Shown: piece after piece, positions 19,762 to 28,834 of the stretch
How the letters are laid out: every line of letters starts with the position of its first letter
How positions within the stretch are numbered: the first letter of the stretch is position 1
Assembly: GCA_016744695.1 (NCBI GenBank)
Contig: JADGDV010000007.1
Span: 1-64,000 of the forward strand
From: Hahellaceae bacterium
GTDB taxonomy: Bacteria; Pseudomonadota; Gammaproteobacteria; Pseudomonadales; Oleiphilaceae
Direction of reading: 5' to 3'
Length of the DNA stretch: 64,000 nt
Notes under the pieces: generated by a model
Databases searched by the model: none
Told to the model about the DNA's origin: nothing
What the model saw: only the letters and a program-made list of their open reading frames with translations
Position numbers and translations under genes: made by a program

Positions 19762-22700
19762 TTATCGCCTTACTTGTACCCACTGTTTGTTGAGTCGCTT
19801 CTCTGAAATGGTCATGGCCGTACCTAGTTTTTGCGAAAAGCATGAAACACGAAGCTCTTCTATCATCCACCGGTACGTTTCAAGTTCCGGATCTACAATA
19901 CCTTGCTGCTCATGCTTCTGTTTTATAGCCAAATATTGCTCCCAACACCCACTTATCATCGCTAGAAATGTTCTTTCGTTACCCATTTCGCGAGGCATTT
20001 TTTCAAACCGATCATTTGAGGCCTGTAGGTAACGCGGATAATGAAGTAACCACTCTTTTGGTGTTTCAGAAATAAAACCTAAGTAAACAAGGTTAGTTAA
20101 TTGTAGTTTAAGGTCTCCCAAAGAATGTGCTAAAGCAATGTTAATTTTACCCTTAAGTTTCTTCATTAACTGGTGATGCTTTGAGGCTATATCGTTAACT
20201 ATGACCGCTAACTCACTTGCTTGTTCAAAAAACACTGAACGAATATCATTTAACCAAGCCTGAAATTGTTCTTCACTCCTCGGGAAATCTCGTTCGGATA
20301 ACTGTTGAATAACGGTGCCCATCAATAAGTCATCAATTAAATCTGCTGCTTTAACATAAGGGGCAAATAATAAACTGGTTTGTTGAAATTTTGGCAGTTT
20401 ATCAATGGCATAACGCACTTGATCGGGTAAAGCGATCAATGTGAGCCTGGCTATAGCACGTATCGTTTTTCGGTTGGCACTTAGTCTATCATTGCATAAA
20501 ATTAATTTAATATGCTTTTTATGGTCTTCTAATGCAGGGATTAAATTGATTTTCATGCCCCCCTGATCAACTTCCTTATCGACTTCAAGCACGCCAAAGT
20601 CCCAGGCTAGTATCTCTTTTTCATACAACGCAGAGCCTTTATTATCGCTCTTAGGGACTTCAAACTTCACATCTTTAAAATCATCCATTAAACCGAGTAC
20701 ATCCCTGCTCTCTTTTTCTACCGCTCCCTTTTTGTCAACAACCTGCACATTAAATTTAAGATGGTCGTCAATGCCTTCCTGATTCCAGCTTTCTTCAGGA
20801 ATTAAAACACCCGTCATACGAGTAAGGTGTTTGCCAAGCACGCTAATCAGAGACTCATTAGATGGCTGCATTTTCTCTAACGCAGCGTCTACATAATCAG
20901 GTACAGGTACAAAGTTTTTGCGTAAACTTCTTGGTAGTGACTTGACTAATTGAATACATTTTTCACGAAGTAAACCTGGTACAAGCCATTCTAATCGATT
21001 CAAGGGAAGCTGTCGCACGGCTGCTCCCGGGACCAAAATTGAAACACCATCTCCTTCCTTGCCCGGTTTAAAACTATAATTCAGTTCAAAATTTATATTA
21101 TTCAGTGCGATGGTATCTGGGTAATTATCTTCAGATACTTCTGTGGCATCTCGCCTCATTAAAAATTCTTTTGTTAATTTGAGCGATTGCAAATCTTTAC
21201 TATTAAGTTTTTTCCACCATGAATCAAAATATCGACCACTAATAATACTTTTAGGAATACACTCATCATAAAATTCATAAAGCGTATCGTCATCAACAAG
21301 AATATCCTTCTTCCGAAGACGAGTTTCAAGTTCATCAACCTGCTCAATAAGCTGCATATTTTCTCGCCAAAAAGGCGCAGAAGACTTAAATTCACCCTGC
21401 ACGAGAGCATGACGAATAAATAACTCACGAGAGACAACAGGATCTATTGAACCGTAATTAATTTTCCTTTTAGAAACTATATCCAACCCGTATAACGAGA
21501 TTCGTTGAAATGCCACTGCCTGTGCTCGCTTTTGCTCCCAGTGAGGTTCAAAATAAGTACATTTGGTGATATGTGCTGCAATAGGCTCAAGCCATTCAGG
21601 TTCTATTCGTGCATTAATTCTCGCAAATACCTGCGAAGTCTCGACAAGTTCAGCACTAACAAGCCACTTAGGTGTTTTTTTATAACACCCAGAACCAGGA
21701 AAAATATTGAAACGTCGATTTCTTGCTCCTATATATTCTTTTTTCTCGTATTTTTCCCCCACATTATTTAACAAGCCTGATAATAATGATTGGTGTATAG
21801 CGTTGTAGCTTGAAGGCTCTTGGTTTTCAATATACTTAAGTTCTTTACAAACAAGGTGAAGTTGACGGTGCACTTCTCGCCATTCACGCATTCGCATATA
21901 GGATAGAAAATTGCGCTGACAATATTTCTTTAACTGATTACTAGATAGTTCTTGTCGCTGCTCTTCAAATCCATTCCAGAGATTTACAAAAGCAATAAAA
22001 TCAGAATCGGGATCTTTATACTTAGCATGCGCCTGATCAGAGGCTTGCATTTTTTCTTGAGGGCGCTCTCTAGGGTCTTGAATACTAAGCGCGCTGGTTA
22101 TGATAAGTACTTCACTTAAGCAGCCTTGTTTATTGGCTTCTACAAGCATTCGACCAATACGGGGGTCTGCCGGTATTTTTGCTAAGGAACGACCTTGATC
22201 GGTCATCATCCGTTTATCGGTAACAGCGCCCAGCTCAAACAACAATTTAAAACCATCATTAATCAATCGCGTATCAGGGCGGTCTACAAAAGGAAATTCT
22301 TCTATTTTTCCAAACCCTAAATCAATCATTTTTAAAATAACAGAAGCTAGGTTGGTTCTAAGAATTTCAGGGTCGGTAAATTCAGGTCTATTATTAAAGT
22401 CATCCTCGCCATACAATCGGTAACAAATACCCTCAGCGACACGACCACACCGCCCCATACGCTGGTTTGCGCTAGCTTGAGATATAGCCTCAATAGGCAA
22501 TCGCTGAATTTTTGAACGATAGCTATAACGACTAACGCGCGCGGTACCAGGGTCAATAACATAACGTATTCCTGGAACAGTAATAGACGTTTCAGCCACA
22601 TTAGTAGACAGAACAATACGACGACCTCGGTGCGATTTAAACACCCGCTGTTGATCCGCCGCACTTAAGCGCGCGTATAGCGGCAAAACCTCTGTATCTT

Positions 22701-23688
22701 TAAAGTCATAATCACGAAGATGCTTCGCTAAATCACGAATTTCTCTTTCGCCTGACAGAAAAACTAGAATATCGCCAAAAGATCTCTTAAGGGTGCGCTC
22801 TTCATCAATGATTTCAGTTACGGCTTGTGCAACGGCATCGTTAATACTAAGCTCGCCATCGTTATCACTTGCATCAAAAGGAGGCCTATAACGCGCTTCA
22901 ACAGGGTAAGTTCTTCCCGTAACCGCTATAACAGGGGCGTTATTGAAATGTGCAGAGAACCTTTCTACATCAATGGTTGCTGATGTAATAATAACTTTGA
23001 GGTCAGACCTTTTAACGAGTAATTTTTTTAGATAACCCAGTAAAAAATCTATATTCAGACTTCTTTCATGTGCCTCATCTATAATAATTGTGTCATAGGC
23101 ATTGAGATATCTATCGCGCTGAATTTCGGCCAATAAAATACCATCTGTCATCAGCTTAACACGTGTTGTATTTGACACTTTATCGGTAAAACGAACCTGA
23201 TAACCAATGACGTCACCTAATTCACAACCTACCTCCTCAGCAATTCGCATTGAAACCGCTCTGGCGGCTAATCGACGAGGTTGTGTATGGCCAATCAAAC
23301 CTTTAATACCGCGCCCCAGGTTCATGCAGATTTTGGGGATTTGTGTCGTTTTACCTGAACCTGTTTCACCGGCAATAATTACAATCTGATTATTTTCAAT
23401 AGCCTTTGCGATCTCATCGCTCTTTTGGCTAACCGGAAGCTCAGGCGGGAATATAATAGAAGGCCTAACCTTACCCCTTGCCTCTACCTGTCTAAGTGAA
23501 TGATCAATCTTTGACTGTAGCTCATTCAGCGCACGTTTTTTTTTCACATCGTCATCTAGCTGTCGCACTTTAGATAAGCGACGGCGCAAAAAAATTTGAT
23601 CTTTAATAAGGCAATCGCCTATCTGCACTTGAAGTGTTGAAGCTGAAATAGTCTTTTGTGTTTTATCTACAGTCATATCATCATTCAA
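19762..23688 (-). CDS. hrpA: ATP-dependent RNA helicase HrpA
   Basis: A 1308-residue DEAH-box helicase, about the length of E. coli HrpA (1300). HrpA resolves stalled or collided ribosomes and acts on mRNA. Motifs in order: Walker A GETGSGKTTQ (about 101-110), DEAH (about 205), SATID (about 236) and QRMGRCGRV (motif VI, about 413). The long C-terminal DUF3418-type region fills the last 600 residues. The upstream leader on this strand holds a terminator-like hairpin only 12 bases before the start codon. Confidence 0.9.
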   Translation of the reverse strand: MNDDMTVDKTQKTISASTLQVQIGDCLIKDQIFLRRRLSKVRQLDDDVKKKRALNELQSKIDHSLRQVEARGKVRPSIIFPPELPVSQKSDEIAKAIENNQIVIIAGETGSGKTTQIPKICMNLGRGIKGLIGHTQPRRLAARAVSMRIAEEVGCELGDVIGYQVRFTDKVSNTTRVKLMTDGILLAEIQRDRYLNAYDTIIIDEAHERSLNIDFLLGYLKKLLVKRSDLKVIITSATIDVERFSAHFNNAPVIAVTGRTYPVEARYRPPFDASDNDGELSINDAVAQAVTEIIDEERTLKRSFGDILVFLSGEREIRDLAKHLRDYDFKDTEVLPLYARLSAADQQRVFKSHRGRRIVLSTNVAETSITVPGIRYVIDPGTARVSRYSYRSKIQRLPIEAISQASANQRMGRCGRVAEGICYRLYGEDDFNNRPEFTDPEILRTNLASVILKMIDLGFGKIEEFPFVDRPDTRLINDGFKLLFELGAVTDKRMMTDQGRSLAKIPADPRIGRMLVEANKQGCLSEVLIITSALSIQDPRERPQEKMQASDQAHAKYKDPDSDFIAFVNLWNGFEEQRQELSSNQLKKYCQRNFLSYMRMREWREVHRQLHLVCKELKYIENQEPSSYNAIHQSLLSGLLNNVGEKYEKKEYIGARNRRFNIFPGSGCYKKTPKWLVSAELVETSQVFARINARIEPEWLEPIAAHITKCTYFEPHWEQKRAQAVAFQRISLYGLDIVSKRKINYGSIDPVVSRELFIRHALVQGEFKSSAPFWRENMQLIEQVDELETRLRKKDILVDDDTLYEFYDECIPKSIISGRYFDSWWKKLNSKDLQSLKLTKEFLMRRDATEVSEDNYPDTIALNNINFELNYSFKPGKEGDGVSILVPGAAVRQLPLNRLEWLVPGLLREKCIQLVKSLPRSLRKNFVPVPDYVDAALEKMQPSNESLISVLGKHLTRMTGVLIPEESWNQEGIDDHLKFNVQVVDKKGAVEKESRDVLGLMDDFKDVKFEVPKSDNKGSALYEKEILAWDFGVLEVDKEVDQGGMKINLIPALEDHKKHIKLILCNDRLSANRKTIRAIARLTLIALPDQVRYAIDKLPKFQQTSLLFAPYVKAADLIDDLLMGTVIQQLSERDFPRSEEQFQAWLNDIRSVFFEQASELAVIVNDIASKHHQLMKKLKGKINIALAHSLGDLKLQLTNLVYLGFISETPKEWLLHYPRYLQASNDRFEKMPREMGNERTFLAMISGCWEQYLAIKQKHEQQGIVDPELETYRWMIEELRVSCFSQKLGTAMTISEKRLNKQWVQVRR

Positions 23689-23700
23689 AACATTTAAATT

Positions 23701-23730
23701 AAAAAACCCCGCTGTTACCAGCAGGGTTTT
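23701..23730 (-). terminator. Intrinsic terminator in the hrpA leader
   Basis: On the minus strand the stem AAAACCCTGCT pairs with AGCGGGGTTTT (one G-U pair) around a six-base loop and continues into T residues. No minus-strand protein gene precedes it, since the upstream hydrolase gene is on the plus strand, so it must end a short non-coding transcript or attenuate hrpA. The rest of the 421-base gap (23828-24109) shows no gene. Confidence 0.75.
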
Positions 23731-23827
23731 ATTGAGCTAAAGCTCAGTTCTAAGCTTATTTTGTAGCCTGTTAATCAGGCGACTAAGTTTACCAATAGCT
23801 AAGGTCTTAAGGGGAGTGTCTAATCAT
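23701..23827 (-). ncRNA. Candidate small RNA or attenuated leader upstream of hrpA
   Basis: On the minus strand a promoter-like pair (CTGACA at 23859-23864 and TACAAT at 23834-23839, spacing 19) precedes a stretch of about 125 bases with three hairpins. These are GCCTG/CAGGC (23766-23780), GAGCT/AGCTC (23734-23745) and an 11-base stem followed by six T (23701-23730) that is a textbook intrinsic terminator. The last ends 12 bases before the hrpA start. The transcript would therefore be either a free-standing small RNA or a hrpA leader controlled by attenuation. No open reading frame of note lies in it, and no known RNA family was recognised. Confidence 0.4.
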
Positions 23828-24109
23828 ACAAATATTGTAAGCTAAGCTACTGTTAAGCTGTCAGGTATTTTGACTGAGAATAACAGTTTTAAAGTGCGGT
23901 ATATAGCTGAATTTGACACCGCTATATTTATATCCAAAAACAAATATGCACTCCTGTTCACATTCGAACATTAAATGACTTTTTCGAATAATAAAAGTTC
24001 GTTACACTTTAGGCATATTTAAGCGTAGCCTTGATAGCCATACTTAAAAGATATCGCTCACCATACTTAATTTGAACAAAATTTAGAATGATCAGGAAGA
24101 ATAGAGATT

Positions 24110-25051
24110 ATGAAGCAGGAAGAAACTTTACTTTCAGCAAAAGACGGACATTCGATTTTTATTAGAAGCTGGAAACCCTCTCGCAAAAAAATAAAAGCCG
24201 TTATTCAAATTTCACACGGCATGGCTGAACACTCAGAACGGTATACAGAAACAGCCAAACAACTATGCGATGCAGGCTTTATGGTTTTTGCCCATGATCA
24301 TCGAGGGCATGGTCACTCAATCAACGGAGCGACAGTTGGATCTTATGGCAAGAAGAATGGCTGGGCATTAGTAAAAAGCGATCTTAACCAAGTTCATCAG
24401 CACATTGCTGAAAACATGCCCAATCTTCCCTTGTTTTTATTAGGACATAGCATGGGCTCTTTTATTTCAATGTCCTATCTTATTGATTTTCATCCTAATT
24501 TAGCTGGCGTGATATTATCAGGCTCTAATTATGATAAATCGATAAAATACAAAGCGCTTAAACCAATAATAAAGGCTGAAAAGATTCGTTTAGGCCATGA
24601 AGGTAGAAGTAAACTGATAGAATTTTTAACCTTTGGTCATTATAGTAAAGACATTGAGAGCCCTTCTACATCCTTCGACTGGCTTTCAAGAGATCCTGTT
24701 GAAGTGGATAGTTACATCAATGACAAACTCTGCGGTTTTTTCTGTACTAACCAGTTGTGGGATGACCTGACAGATGGGCTTATAGATATTTCTTCAACCA
24801 CTCGACTTAAAGATATTGAAGCCAACTTGCCTATCTATTTATTCGCTGGCGCTAAAGACCCGGTTGGAGAGCAAGGAAAAGGCGTTAGACGTCTTGTACA
24901 CCAGTTAATTGGCAGCGGCCATACAGATGTAACCTATCGTTTGTACCCTGATGGTAGGCATGAAATGCTGAATGAAACCAATAAAGAAGACGTCGTAAGA
25001 GATTTAACCGACTGGTTAATGACAAAAATCCGTCACTTAAATTTGACTTAA
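24110..25051 (+). CDS. Alpha/beta hydrolase, lysophospholipase / monoacylglycerol lipase-like
   Basis: A 313-residue serine hydrolase of the Hydrolase_4 (PldB/monoglyceride lipase) type, without a signal peptide. The oxyanion region ISHGMAEHSERY (about 34-45), the following DHRGHG (about 64-69) and the nucleophile elbow GHSMGS (about 109-114) are all typical. The likely acid is Asp in AGAKDPVG and the base is His in YPDGRHEML near the C-terminus. It should cleave an acyl ester such as a lysophospholipid or monoacylglycerol. A PhaJ-like hydratase follows 117 bases downstream on the same strand, so both may feed fatty-acid use. Confidence 0.78.
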   Translation: MKQEETLLSAKDGHSIFIRSWKPSRKKIKAVIQISHGMAEHSERYTETAKQLCDAGFMVFAHDHRGHGHSINGATVGSYGKKNGWALVKSDLNQVHQHIAENMPNLPLFLLGHSMGSFISMSYLIDFHPNLAGVILSGSNYDKSIKYKALKPIIKAEKIRLGHEGRSKLIEFLTFGHYSKDIESPSTSFDWLSRDPVEVDSYINDKLCGFFCTNQLWDDLTDGLIDISSTTRLKDIEANLPIYLFAGAKDPVGEQGKGVRRLVHQLIGSGHTDVTYRLYPDGRHEMLNETNKEDVVRDLTDWLMTKIRHLNLT

Positions 25052-25168
25052 GTGAGACAAGTTCATTGTTTATACATTACATTACATAAATTCCATTGTT
25101 TGGTCTAAGCTTTATCATAAGATAGAGACACTTACCAAACAAACATAAGCTAACTAGCCGGCGTATAT

Positions 25169-25654
25169 ATGGAAGCATTAGAGAATATAACTTACGATGA
25201 GTTAAACATTGGTGATTCAGCAAGCTATACAAGAACCCTAACTGAAGAAGAATTAATTCTTTTTGCAGCGGTTTCTGGTGATGTTAATCCTGTTCATTTA
25301 GATAAAGAATATGCGAGTAAAACGTTATTTAAAGAACGTATTGCTCATGGAATGTGGTCGGGGGCATTAATATCAGCTGCACTAGCCACTGTTATTCCAG
25401 GCCCTGGAACCGTTTACTTAGAGCAGAGTCTTAATTTCAAACGGCCAGTGAAACTTGAAGATACGTTAACCATCAAGCTAACGGTATTACGTAAAGAAGA
25501 ACGAAACAGAGTAGCCTTTGAATGTGAAGTTATTAACCAAGAAGGCAAGGTAGTAGTGACAGGTGAGTCAACAGTCATCGCTCCCACTGAAAAAATATCA
25601 CTAGATAGACCAATCCTACCAAGAATTACCATAGGCGAGCTGCCTGAAGCATAA
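25169..25654 (+). CDS. phaJ: MaoC-like (R)-specific enoyl-CoA hydratase
   Basis: A 161-residue single hot-dog-fold protein of the MaoC/PhaJ family. The hydratase-2 signature is present: SGDVNPVHLDKEYA (about 34-47) with catalytic Asp and His, followed by IAHGMWSGALISA (about 57-69). These enzymes hydrate enoyl-CoA to (R)-3-hydroxyacyl-CoA, linking beta-oxidation to polyhydroxyalkanoate or lipid synthesis. No PHA synthase is in the window, so PHA supply is inferred only from the family. A strong terminator follows. Confidence 0.8.
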   Translation: MEALENITYDELNIGDSASYTRTLTEEELILFAAVSGDVNPVHLDKEYASKTLFKERIAHGMWSGALISAALATVIPGPGTVYLEQSLNFKRPVKLEDTLTIKLTVLRKEERNRVAFECEVINQEGKVVVTGESTVIAPTEKISLDRPILPRITIGELPEA

Positions 25655-25673
25655 TACTTGCTTGGTTATCCTG

Positions 25674-25706
25674 AAAAAGCCTTCATTTTTTGAAGGCTTT
25701 TTTATT
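25674..25706. terminator. Bidirectional terminator between phaJ and the agmX-like gene
   Basis: AAAAAGCCTTC pairs with GAAGGCTTTTTT around a short T-rich loop, with T tracts reading in both directions. It lies in the 85-base gap between convergent genes and probably serves both. Confidence 0.85.
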
Positions 25707-25739
25707 TTTAAACAACAACGATTTTATTTAAAGATATTA

Positions 25740-26690
25740 CTACGATTGAAAGAAGTCTATTGGATATGTAACCACTTTAACATCCACAGGCATAGCGCCA
25801 AAATTAAACAACCTTACTCTAGAAACAATTTTCCGCTCCAGTTTAGGAGAATCCAGGTCCGAACTTACAATTTCACAAGATGAAACAATCCCATCAGGCT
25901 GAATGGTTAACCTTAATACCACTTTACCCTGCAGCGAAGGGTTCTTTCTTAGCTCGCGATTGTAAAGTGTAAATAATGACGACTTATTCTGATCAAAGAC
26001 TTGTCTAATATTACCACTGCTTCGTACCTTACCTTTAGAGCGTTTTTTAGCATCAGCGGTTAGCTTTTCAGCTTCACTTTCTTCTAGTACGGTTTCCGTC
26101 CTCGCAGCCAAAACGACTGTTTCTGCAGGAACAGCCATTTCACTTGTATTAACCCCCCCACTTCCCGCCCGAACACTGGCAGAATCTATAGCACTTGCTT
26201 TGGCGGCAATAGTTGGTGCCATCATTGAGCCAGTTGGTGTTGCTGTAAGCGCACTTGTATCCAATGACGCTCTCATATCAGCTAAGTCATCTTGGAGTGC
26301 TAACAGGCCTGATGACTTAGCTACTTTTTGAGCTTGTTTAACCGTTTGCTCTGGAGGAGACTTTTTTGGCTTAGGCTTGGGGTTTTCTTTTTTCTTTATT
26401 TCCGGCGGTTTTTCTTCCGGCTTTTTTTCAGGTTCTTTCTTTTCTTCTTTAGGTTTTTCTTGCTTTGGCTTTTCAAGCTGCTTTTTCTTCTTAATGATCA
26501 CTTTAGCCAACTGAGGAGGAAGTGCCTCTAATTGCGCTCTCTCCTTATCAGGCAGTGTCATACTTGGAATAATAAAGGCTATGGGTAAAGCCAGAATAAA
26601 TGACAAGATAAGAATAAGCCTGAATCGCTTAGACTCTTGCTCTACATTGCTCCAAGGGAGTGTAAGGTTATCAGTATGATGTTGACTCAT
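25740..26690 (-). CDS. AgmX/PglI-type TonB-like energy transducer
   Basis: A protein of about 316 residues with TonB layout: one membrane helix (about 24-45), then a Lys/Glu/Pro-rich stretch (about 63-115) suited to span the periplasm. The C-terminal domain (about 224-316: IRQVFDQNKSSLFTLYNREL, then LQGKVVLRLTI.PDG.V..CEI) is the AgmX/PglI family. That domain is named after Myxococcus gliding proteins. The frame is open to 26759, but the ATG at 26690 has a GAGGG ribosome-binding site and starts one base past the upstream exbD stop, so it is chosen. It is the last gene of a nine-gene operon and probably transmits motor force from the ExbB/ExbD proteins to periplasmic or outer-membrane TPR partners. 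Confidence 0.8.
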   Translation of the reverse strand: MSQHHTDNLTLPWSNVEQESKRFRLILILSFILALPIAFIIPSMTLPDKERAQLEALPPQLAKVIIKKKKQLEKPKQEKPKEEKKEPEKKPEEKPPEIKKKENPKPKPKKSPPEQTVKQAQKVAKSSGLLALQDDLADMRASLDTSALTATPTGSMMAPTIAAKASAIDSASVRAGSGGVNTSEMAVPAETVVLAARTETVLEESEAEKLTADAKKRSKGKVRSSGNIRQVFDQNKSSLFTLYNRELRKNPSLQGKVVLRLTIQPDGIVSSCEIVSSDLDSPKLERKIVSRVRLFNFGAMPVDVKVVTYPIDFFQS

Positions 26691-26691
26691 C

Positions 26692-27198
26692 CTATCCCTC
26701 ACTCTGCTTTGGAATTCTGGATACAGCGAGTGAAATATTGGTGTAGTTCGCATCAACACAACTATTCATGATTTTTTTAAGTGTGTGATACGGCACATTT
26801 TTGTCGCCCATAATAGTAATAGATAAACCATTCGATGAATCAGCAGGTAACAAATGTTTATTACGAGAAGCCTGATACTTTAGCTCTTCGCTAATACCCT
26901 CAATAATATCGCTCTCATCCTTGATATCTTTTAAGCTAGCTACTTTTCGCCCCTGAATAAGAACGTCACCACCTGCTAATGTTAAAATAATCGTTTCTTT
27001 AGGATTATGCTTAGCTGAAGATTCGGGCAACTTAAGTGATTTATTCTGTTGCAGCACTTTAACATCGGAGGAGTTTACCATTAGAAAAAAGACCAAAATG
27101 GTAAATATATCCATCAATGAAACGAGGTTAAGTCCTCCGGTTTTATGCATTCGCCCGTAATGGCGCTGCATGCGTCGGGCTCTTCTAGATACTTTCAT
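26692..27198 (-). CDS. ExbD/TolR-like stator protein (Asp retained)
   Basis: A 168-residue ExbD/TolR family protein: short basic cytoplasmic tail, one membrane helix (about 25-42) and a periplasmic domain. The helix contains NLVSLMDIFTILV, whose Asp30 aligns with the proton-carrying Asp of ExbD, TolR and MotB. The C-terminal region has ITIMGDKNVPYHTLKKIM, the usual ExbD pattern for the periplasmic domain. Its start overlaps the upstream exbD-like gene by four bases (ATGA), so the two are translationally coupled. It should couple ion flow to the AgmX-like transducer encoded next. Confidence 0.85.
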   Translation of the reverse strand: MKVSRRARRMQRHYGRMHKTGGLNLVSLMDIFTILVFFLMVNSSDVKVLQQNKSLKLPESSAKHNPKETIILTLAGGDVLIQGRKVASLKDIKDESDIIEGISEELKYQASRNKHLLPADSSNGLSITIMGDKNVPYHTLKKIMNSCVDANYTNISLAVSRIPKQSEG

Positions 27199-27710
27199 TG
27201 AGCCCCCTCCACTAAATTACTTGTAGGTAGAATGGGCGCATCACCTATTGATATTTCAGGGAACAGTTCAGCCTCTACAAGACTTGCAGCAACAACAGCA
27301 GGATACGATCGAGCTGTATCCATAGCACTAACAAGTGTTTGATAAGATGTATTCTTTTCGGCCAATATTGAAATATCTTTTTTATCAGGTAGGCGTGCCT
27401 TTAACTGCCTTAGCACCAAGCTTAATTCTTCAAACTGGTAAGTGTTAGCGATATTATCAACACGCTTAATCAGCCCACCTTTTGAGTCAGCTACGACTAA
27501 TGAATGCTCTCTAACAATTAGCTGTATCTGCAAGTTTTCTAGATCAACATCAAGCTCTTGAGAGTTCGCGGGGAAATTGAGATCTAATATACTTGTCTGC
27601 GAAAAAACCATACCTAATAAGAGCACAGGAACAAGAACAATCATCAAGTTCATAAATGCTGTAATATCTAGCTCTGCTTCAACGTGTAATTTTCTATGTT
27701 TCCTTCTCAT
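27195..27710 (-). CDS. ExbD/TolR-like protein with Asn at the proton-carrier site
   Basis: A 171-residue ExbD/TolR paralogue with a basic tail, one membrane helix (about 15-37) and a periplasmic domain (ISILAEKNTSYQTLVSAM, about 117-134). The helix segment ELDITAFMNLMIVLVPVL lines up with the family pattern D.NVTP..DVMLVLL, but the conserved membrane Asp is Asn21 (codon at 27648-27650). An Asp remains at residue 15, at the membrane edge. It may be a structural partner that does not carry protons itself, while the downstream paralogue keeps the Asp. It is coupled to the next exbD-like gene by a four-base overlap. Confidence 0.83.
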   Translation of the reverse strand: MRRKHRKLHVEAELDITAFMNLMIVLVPVLLLGMVFSQTSILDLNFPANSQELDVDLENLQIQLIVREHSLVVADSKGGLIKRVDNIANTYQFEELSLVLRQLKARLPDKKDISILAEKNTSYQTLVSAMDTARSYPAVVAASLVEAELFPEISIGDAPILPTSNLVEGAQ

Positions 27711-27819
27711 ACAACCTTTCTTCTTAGCTATTCCTTTAACGACAAAAGATCCAAAATCAAATGACGCCTACTTAAGATTGCCATCTTCGCGGGAATGACA
27801 GCATTTGATATTTAAGTAA

Positions 27820-28461
27820 TTAATCTCTATTGGAAGGTTGTTGTGAAATTATATTTAATAACTTTACACCGGCCATTTCAAAGCTATCAACAATTTCATT
27901 TGTTTTTGTCTGAAGAACCGCATGACTTAATAAAAGAGGAATCGCAGCCATTAGTCCGAAGGCTGTAGTATTCATTGCAACTGATATACTCTGTGAAAGT
28001 AATGATGCTTTTTCGGCAGGGTCCGCATTAGCAACAGCCGTAAAGGCAGCAATAAGACCTATAATAGTCCCTAGCAAACCTAATAGCGTTGCAACATTTG
28101 CTAGAGTCGCAAGATACTGTGTACGCTTTTCAAGGCGTGGTAGGGTTTCCATTAAGCCCTCTTCCATCGCATATTCAATATCTTCACGCTTCTGCTTATT
28201 AATAAGACGACTTAAGCCAGCCCCAATAATTGAAGCGATGGCTGTTGATGAATCATTTGAAAATTCAAGTGCATGCTTATAATCTCGTTTTTTTAATAAA
28301 GGTAAAATAGCTTTATCAAACGCACTTCGATTAGCATTTTTTGCCAGACTTAAATAAATAAATCGCTCAATAGCAATCGCTATTCCTAACACAAGCACGA
28401 TAGCAATCGGGTACATAAATGACCCACCTTCCTGAAAAAAACGAACTACCGTATCAGTCAT
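27820..28461 (-). CDS. MotA/TolQ/ExbB proton-channel family protein
   Basis: A 213-residue inner-membrane protein with three predicted helices (about 15-35, 115-138 and 155-180). The TolQ/ExbB signature is clear: LATLANVATLLGLLGTIIGLI (helix 2) and SISVAMNTTAFGLMAAIPLLL (helix 3), with the Thr that lines the channel in related proteins. With ExbD partners it forms a proton-driven motor. It is followed 110 bases later by the two exbD-like genes and preceded by a small secreted protein gene. The neighbourhood of TPR proteins and an AgmX-type transducer suggests an AglR-like role and not iron-siderophore uptake. Confidence 0.88.
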   Translation of the reverse strand: MTDTVVRFFQEGGSFMYPIAIVLVLGIAIAIERFIYLSLAKNANRSAFDKAILPLLKKRDYKHALEFSNDSSTAIASIIGAGLSRLINKQKREDIEYAMEEGLMETLPRLEKRTQYLATLANVATLLGLLGTIIGLIAAFTAVANADPAEKASLLSQSISVAMNTTAFGLMAAIPLLLSHAVLQTKTNEIVDSFEMAGVKLLNIISQQPSNRD

Positions 28462-28531
28462 ATCCTTGAACTCTCCTGGTTAAAAATGTCTAGTTATGTA
28501 TTTTGTTTAGCCTAAAAATAGTATATCTATA

Positions 28532-28834
28532 TTATTTGCTATTAAGTGCTTGAACTCTAACTTCAAGCTTTTTTCTAAAATGAAAATCTTCTTTATGAAA
28601 ATAAGGGTCTAGTGGCTTAATAACGCCACTCAATATTGTATTAGGCGGATGCTGCGCTCTTTTTTGATAAGAGGGTGGCTGCCACGGAACAATATATAGC
28701 ACCTGTGGTTGATCATTACTCCCCATAACACTCATGCCTTCAATCTCGGCCTTAGCATCATTTGCTAGCGCTGTTGTTACATTAAAGGTACTAAAACATA
28801 GTATTAATAATAAGCTTAATGTATTTCTTATCAT
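28532..28834 (-). CDS. Small secreted protein of the motor/TPR operon
   Basis: A 100-residue protein not recognised from any family. A signal peptide is clear (residues 1-24, cleavage near ALA-ND). The mature part is about 75 residues, with a Pro-rich middle (YIVPWQPPSYQKR), and no cysteines or membrane segments are seen in it. Its start overlaps the stop of the TPR lipoprotein gene by four bases, so it belongs to the operon and is probably a periplasmic component of the same machine. Confidence 0.65.
   Translation of the reverse strand: MIRNTLSLLLILCFSTFNVTTALANDAKAEIEGMSVMGSNDQPQVLYIVPWQPPSYQKRAQHPPNTILSGVIKPLDPYFHKEDFHFRKKLEVRVQALNSK

Noticed and set aside
26328-26531. Phe/Leu/Arg-rich plus-strand frame of 67 codons
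   Set aside because: It is the antisense of the Lys/Glu/Pro-rich linker of the AgmX-like transducer; composition is fully explained by that gene.
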